From: Candidatus Symbiobacter sp.
GTDB taxonomy: Bacteria > Pseudomonadota > Alphaproteobacteria > Elsterales > Elsteraceae
DNA length: 9,604 bases
NCBI GenBank assembly: GCA_030054015.1
Contig: JASGCR010000061.1
Location: 1-9,604, forward strand
Direction of reading: 5' to 3'
In this document: one piece after another, positions 7,115 through 9,604 of the stretch
Layout: every line of letters starts with the position of its first letter
How positions within the stretch are numbered: the stretch's first letter is position 1
Position numbers and translations under genes: made by a program
Notes under the pieces: generated by a model
Told to the model about the DNA's origin: nothing
Seen by the model: only the letters and a program-made list of their open reading frames with translations
Database searches by the model: none

Positions 7115-9448
7115 ATGGCAGATTCCCTTAAAGACGCGGCTTTGGATTATCACCGTTTGCCGATCCCTGGCAAAATTTCCGTCAGCCCCAGCAAGCCCCT
7201 GGCCACCCAACGTGATTTGGCTTTGGCCTATTCGCCGGGCGTGGCCTTTGCCTGCCAGGAAATCGAGGCTGATCCCGCCAATGCCGCCCTTTACACCGCC
7301 CGCAGCAATTTGGTCGGCGTCATCACCAACGGCACGGCGGTGTTGGGGCTTGGGGCAATTGGACCACTGGCTTCCAAGCCGGTGATGGAGGGCAAAGGCG
7401 TTCTGTTCAAAAAATTTGCCGGCATTGATGTGTTTGACATTGAAATCGACGAAACCGATCCGGATAAATTGGTCGATATTATCGCCAGCCTTGGCCCCAC
7501 TTTTGGTGCCATTAATCTCGAAGACATCAAAGCCCCCGAATGTTTCGAGATCGAAGCCAAATTACGCCAACGCATGAACATCCCGGTCTTTCACGATGAC
7601 CAACACGGCACCGCCATTTGCGTGGCGGCGGCGATTGTCAACGGCCTGCGCGTGGTGGGAAAAAATATCGAAGATGTGCGCTTGGTGACGTCGGGGGCGG
7701 GGGCGGCGGCCTTGGCTTGTTTGGATTTGCTGGTTGATTATGGGATGCCGATTGCCAACATCACCGCCACCGATTTAGCCGGCGTGGTGTATAAAGGCCG
7801 CAAGGAATTGATGGACCCGCGCAAAGAACGCTATGCCCAGGCCACCAATGCCCGTACTTTGGCCGATGTGATCGGCGGGGCGGATATTTTCCTTGGCCTG
7901 TCGGGCCCCAAAGTCTTGACCCAGGATATGGTCAAGAAAATGGGGGATCGCCCGCTGATTTTGGCCCTGGCCAATCCCACGCCGGAAATACTCCCCGAAG
8001 AAGTCAAGGCCGTCCGTCCCGATGCGGTGATTGCCACCGGTCGCTCGGATTACCCGAACCAGGTCAATAACGTCTTGTGCTTTCCCTTTATCTTTCGCGG
8101 CGCGTTGGATGTCGGGGCCACCACCATCAACCAGGCGATGGAGATTGCCGCCGTCACCGCCATTGCCAATTTGGCGATGGCCGAGACCTCGGAAATCGTC
8201 GCCCAGGCCTATGCCGACCAGGAACTGATTTTCGGCCCGGATTATTTGATCCCCAAAGCCTTTGACCCGCGGCTTATCGTGCAAATTGCCCCAGCCGTAG
8301 CCAAGGCCGCGATGGATTCAGGGGTCGCCACCCGTCCGATCCAAGATTTCGACCAATATCGGGATAAATTAAGCGAGTTCGTGTTCCGCTCTGGCTTGGT
8401 GATGCGGCCTATTTTTGAACGCGCGAAATTAGAGCGGAAACGCATAGTCTATGCCGAGGGCGAAGATGAACGAGTCTTGCGCACGGCGCAATTGGCCGTG
8501 GATGAGGGGATTGCCAAGCCTATTTTGATTGGCCGACCTGAGGTGATTGGCACCAGAGTGTCGCGCCTTGGTTTGCGCCTCATAGAAGGCAAAGATTATA
8601 GTGTCGTGAACCCCGAAAGCGACCCCAGATACCTCGAATATTGGAAGCTTTATCACCATATTATGGAACGACGCGGCGTCTCGGTCGATAAGGCCAAGAT
8701 TGTGGTGCGCACCGACACCACCGTCATTGCCGCCTTGATGTTGCGCCGCGGCGAAGCCGATGCCATGCTGTGCGGCACCACCGGTCAATATAGCGACCAC
8801 CTAAAACATGTCACCGACATTATTGGCCGCAAAGCCCATACCAACACCATGTCGGCTTTGACCGCCATGGTGTTGCCGCGCGGGATCACGTTTTTTTGCG
8901 ACACCCAGGTCAATTTGGACCCGACCCCGGAACAAATTGCCGAAATGAGCATCGATGCCGCCGAGGAAATTGAGCGTTTCGGGATCAAACCGCAAATCGC
9001 TTTGCTGTCCCATTCCAATTTTGGCTCAAGCTCCGCCGCATCGGCCGAGAAAATGCGCCGCGCCCTGGAAATTATCGTTGCGCGGGCGCCAAACCTTGCG
9101 GTCGATGGCGAAATGCAAGGCTATTTGGCCTTGGACGAGGAAATCCGGGCGCGAATCTTCCCCAATACCCGTCTCAGCGGCAAAGCCAATCTCCTGATTA
9201 TGCCCAATTTGGATGCCGCCAATATCTGTGTAAGCGTGGTGCGCCAATTGGCCGATGGCTTGACGATTGGGCCGATCTTGATGGGGGCGGCCATGCCCGT
9301 GCATGTGTTGGTGCCATCCGTGTCGGTGCGGGGCTTGCTTAATCTGACCGCCATTGCCGCGGTCGAAGCCGGATTAAAACTGACGGCTGATTTAGATAAT
9401 CTTGCCAAAAGCGGCAACGTGCCGCCGCGTTCAGTAGAGGTACCTTGA
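7115..9448 (+). CDS. maeB: NADP-dependent malic enzyme MaeB with phosphotransacetylase-like domain
   Basis: This cytoplasmic enzyme decarboxylates L-malate oxidatively to pyruvate, CO2 and NADPH, linking the TCA cycle to gluconeogenesis and NADPH supply. The 777 residues match the usual MaeB length (about 760). The malic N-terminal domain (about 15-160) has the catalytic Tyr in LAYSPGVA (Y39), the Lys of EGKGVLFKKFAG (K94), and metal ligands in NLEDIKAPECFEIE (E136, D137) and FHDDQHGTA (D161 or D162). The dinucleotide-binding domain (about 165-400) has the SGAGAAALACLDLL loop from 193 and the RSDYPNQVNN segment (310-319). From about 430 to 765 a phosphotransacetylase-like domain follows. In characterised homologues it mediates acetyl-CoA control and oligomerisation rather than acetyl transfer. 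The ATG at 7115 is preceded by GGGTAGGA at 7104-7111, a good but close ribosome site. It lies 48 bp after the pump, with no clear terminator between, so some read-through is possible. No frameshift or lost motif is seen. Confidence 0.96.
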   Translation: MADSLKDAALDYHRLPIPGKISVSPSKPLATQRDLALAYSPGVAFACQEIEADPANAALYTARSNLVGVITNGTAVLGLGAIGPLASKPVMEGKGVLFKKFAGIDVFDIEIDETDPDKLVDIIASLGPTFGAINLEDIKAPECFEIEAKLRQRMNIPVFHDDQHGTAICVAAAIVNGLRVVGKNIEDVRLVTSGAGAAALACLDLLVDYGMPIANITATDLAGVVYKGRKELMDPRKERYAQATNARTLADVIGGADIFLGLSGPKVLTQDMVKKMGDRPLILALANPTPEILPEEVKAVRPDAVIATGRSDYPNQVNNVLCFPFIFRGALDVGATTINQAMEIAAVTAIANLAMAETSEIVAQAYADQELIFGPDYLIPKAFDPRLIVQIAPAVAKAAMDSGVATRPIQDFDQYRDKLSEFVFRSGLVMRPIFERAKLERKRIVYAEGEDERVLRTAQLAVDEGIAKPILIGRPEVIGTRVSRLGLRLIEGKDYSVVNPESDPRYLEYWKLYHHIMERRGVSVDKAKIVVRTDTTVIAALMLRRGEADAMLCGTTGQYSDHLKHVTDIIGRKAHTNTMSALTAMVLPRGITFFCDTQVNLDPTPEQIAEMSIDAAEEIERFGIKPQIALLSHSNFGSSSAASAEKMRRALEIIVARAPNLAVDGEMQGYLALDEEIRARIFPNTRLSGKANLLIMPNLDAANICVSVVRQLADGLTIGPILMGAAMPVHVLVPSVSVRGLLNLTAIAAVEAGLKLTADLDNLAKSGNVPPRSVEVP

Positions 9449-9457
9449 ACCCCTCAT

Positions 9458-9504
9458 AAAACTGCGCCCCGTTTCGCGGACGGCGCGGTGGTTTTGGGAT
9501 TTTT
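9458..9504 (+). terminator. Candidate rho-independent terminator after maeB
   Basis: GCGCC at 9464-9468 pairs with GGCGC at 9482-9486. An inner CCG/CGG pairing (9469-9471 with 9477-9479) closes a five-base loop, and AAAAC at 9458-9462 can pair with GTTTT at 9491-9495 across a small bulge. The T run 9500-9504 follows. It starts ten bases past the maeB stop, the expected place for a terminator. The stem is imperfect and the T run short, so strength is uncertain. Confidence 0.45.
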
Positions 9505-9551
9505 AGGACTTGTTCAGGCCTTCCTTAGGGAAGGTCTGAATAAGTCGTCCT
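9505..9551. repeat. Long imperfect inverted repeat
   Basis: The left arm 9505-9524 pairs with the right arm 9529-9551 around loop TTAG. The pairing includes two G-U type changes and a three-base bulge. The core CCTTCC/GGAAGG is perfect. It lies between the candidate maeB terminator and a further hairpin. It could be a second terminator stem or an extragenic palindrome. Confidence 0.6.
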
Positions 9552-9553
9552 GA

Positions 9554-9581
9554 CCCCCCCTTCCTGCTTAGGAAGGGGGGG
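9554..9581. repeat. Perfect 12-bp C/G-rich hairpin
   Basis: Seven C followed by TTCCT (9554-9565) pair perfectly with AGGAA plus G run (9570-9581) around loop GCTT. No T run follows on the + strand (GAAACC), so it is not a standard terminator in that direction. Its core (CCTTCC/GGAAGG) echoes that of the hairpin just before it, which suggests related extragenic palindromes. The window ends 23 bases later. Confidence 0.65.
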
Positions 9582-9604
9582 AAACCTATCCTTGGCGGCT
9601 TGCC

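Noticed and set aside
8400..9448. Separate pta gene fused to, or broken off from, the malic enzyme
   Set aside because: The frame is continuous and the malic enzyme plus phosphotransacetylase-like layout is the normal MaeB architecture, not a novel fusion.

Overview
The window looks like chromosomal DNA of a free-living, flagellated alphaproteobacterium with moderately high GC. This rests on three things: the single-domain rod-binding FlgJ (no muramidase domain) directly after flgI, the protein flavour of FlgI and MaeB, and the GC-leaning codon use. No rRNA, tRNA, CRISPR array, phage gene or transposase gene was seen. All five confident genes are on the + strand.

Layout. Positions 1-190 are an AT-richer leader with no recognisable gene. 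Positions 191-2080 carry flgI (flagellar P-ring) and flgJ (rod-binding protein), 36 bp apart, the visible end of a flagellar basal-body operon. Positions 2081-2613 are non-coding: two near-identical copies (about 97%) of a roughly 172-bp palindrome-rich element in direct tandem, about 202 bp apart, then a likely promoter. Positions 2614-7066 encode a two-gene RND efflux system: a membrane-anchored periplasmic adaptor and an inner-membrane RND pump that starts with TTG. Positions 7115-9448 encode a full-length MaeB-type NADP malic enzyme with its C-terminal phosphotransacetylase-like domain. The last 150 bases hold three successive inverted repeats, the first a plausible terminator.

How the genes work together. 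FlgI and FlgJ act in flagellar assembly: FlgJ on rod assembly, FlgI as the ring bushing around the rod. The adaptor and pump would form a proton-driven tripartite exporter, but no outer-membrane channel gene or local regulator is present, so the partner is probably encoded elsewhere. MaeB (malate to pyruvate plus NADPH) has no obvious functional link to efflux and is simply the next co-oriented gene. The tandem palindromic element lies at the 3' end of the flagellar operon and may insulate it from the efflux operon.

The coding content is ordinary core genome and I do not see an undescribed multigene system. The points most worth a second look are the tandem multi-hairpin element, in which the copies differ at the junction that decides which hairpin is long; a Pro/Gly/Asn-rich insertion of about 60 residues near the C-terminus of FlgI; and the stacked inverted repeats after maeB.
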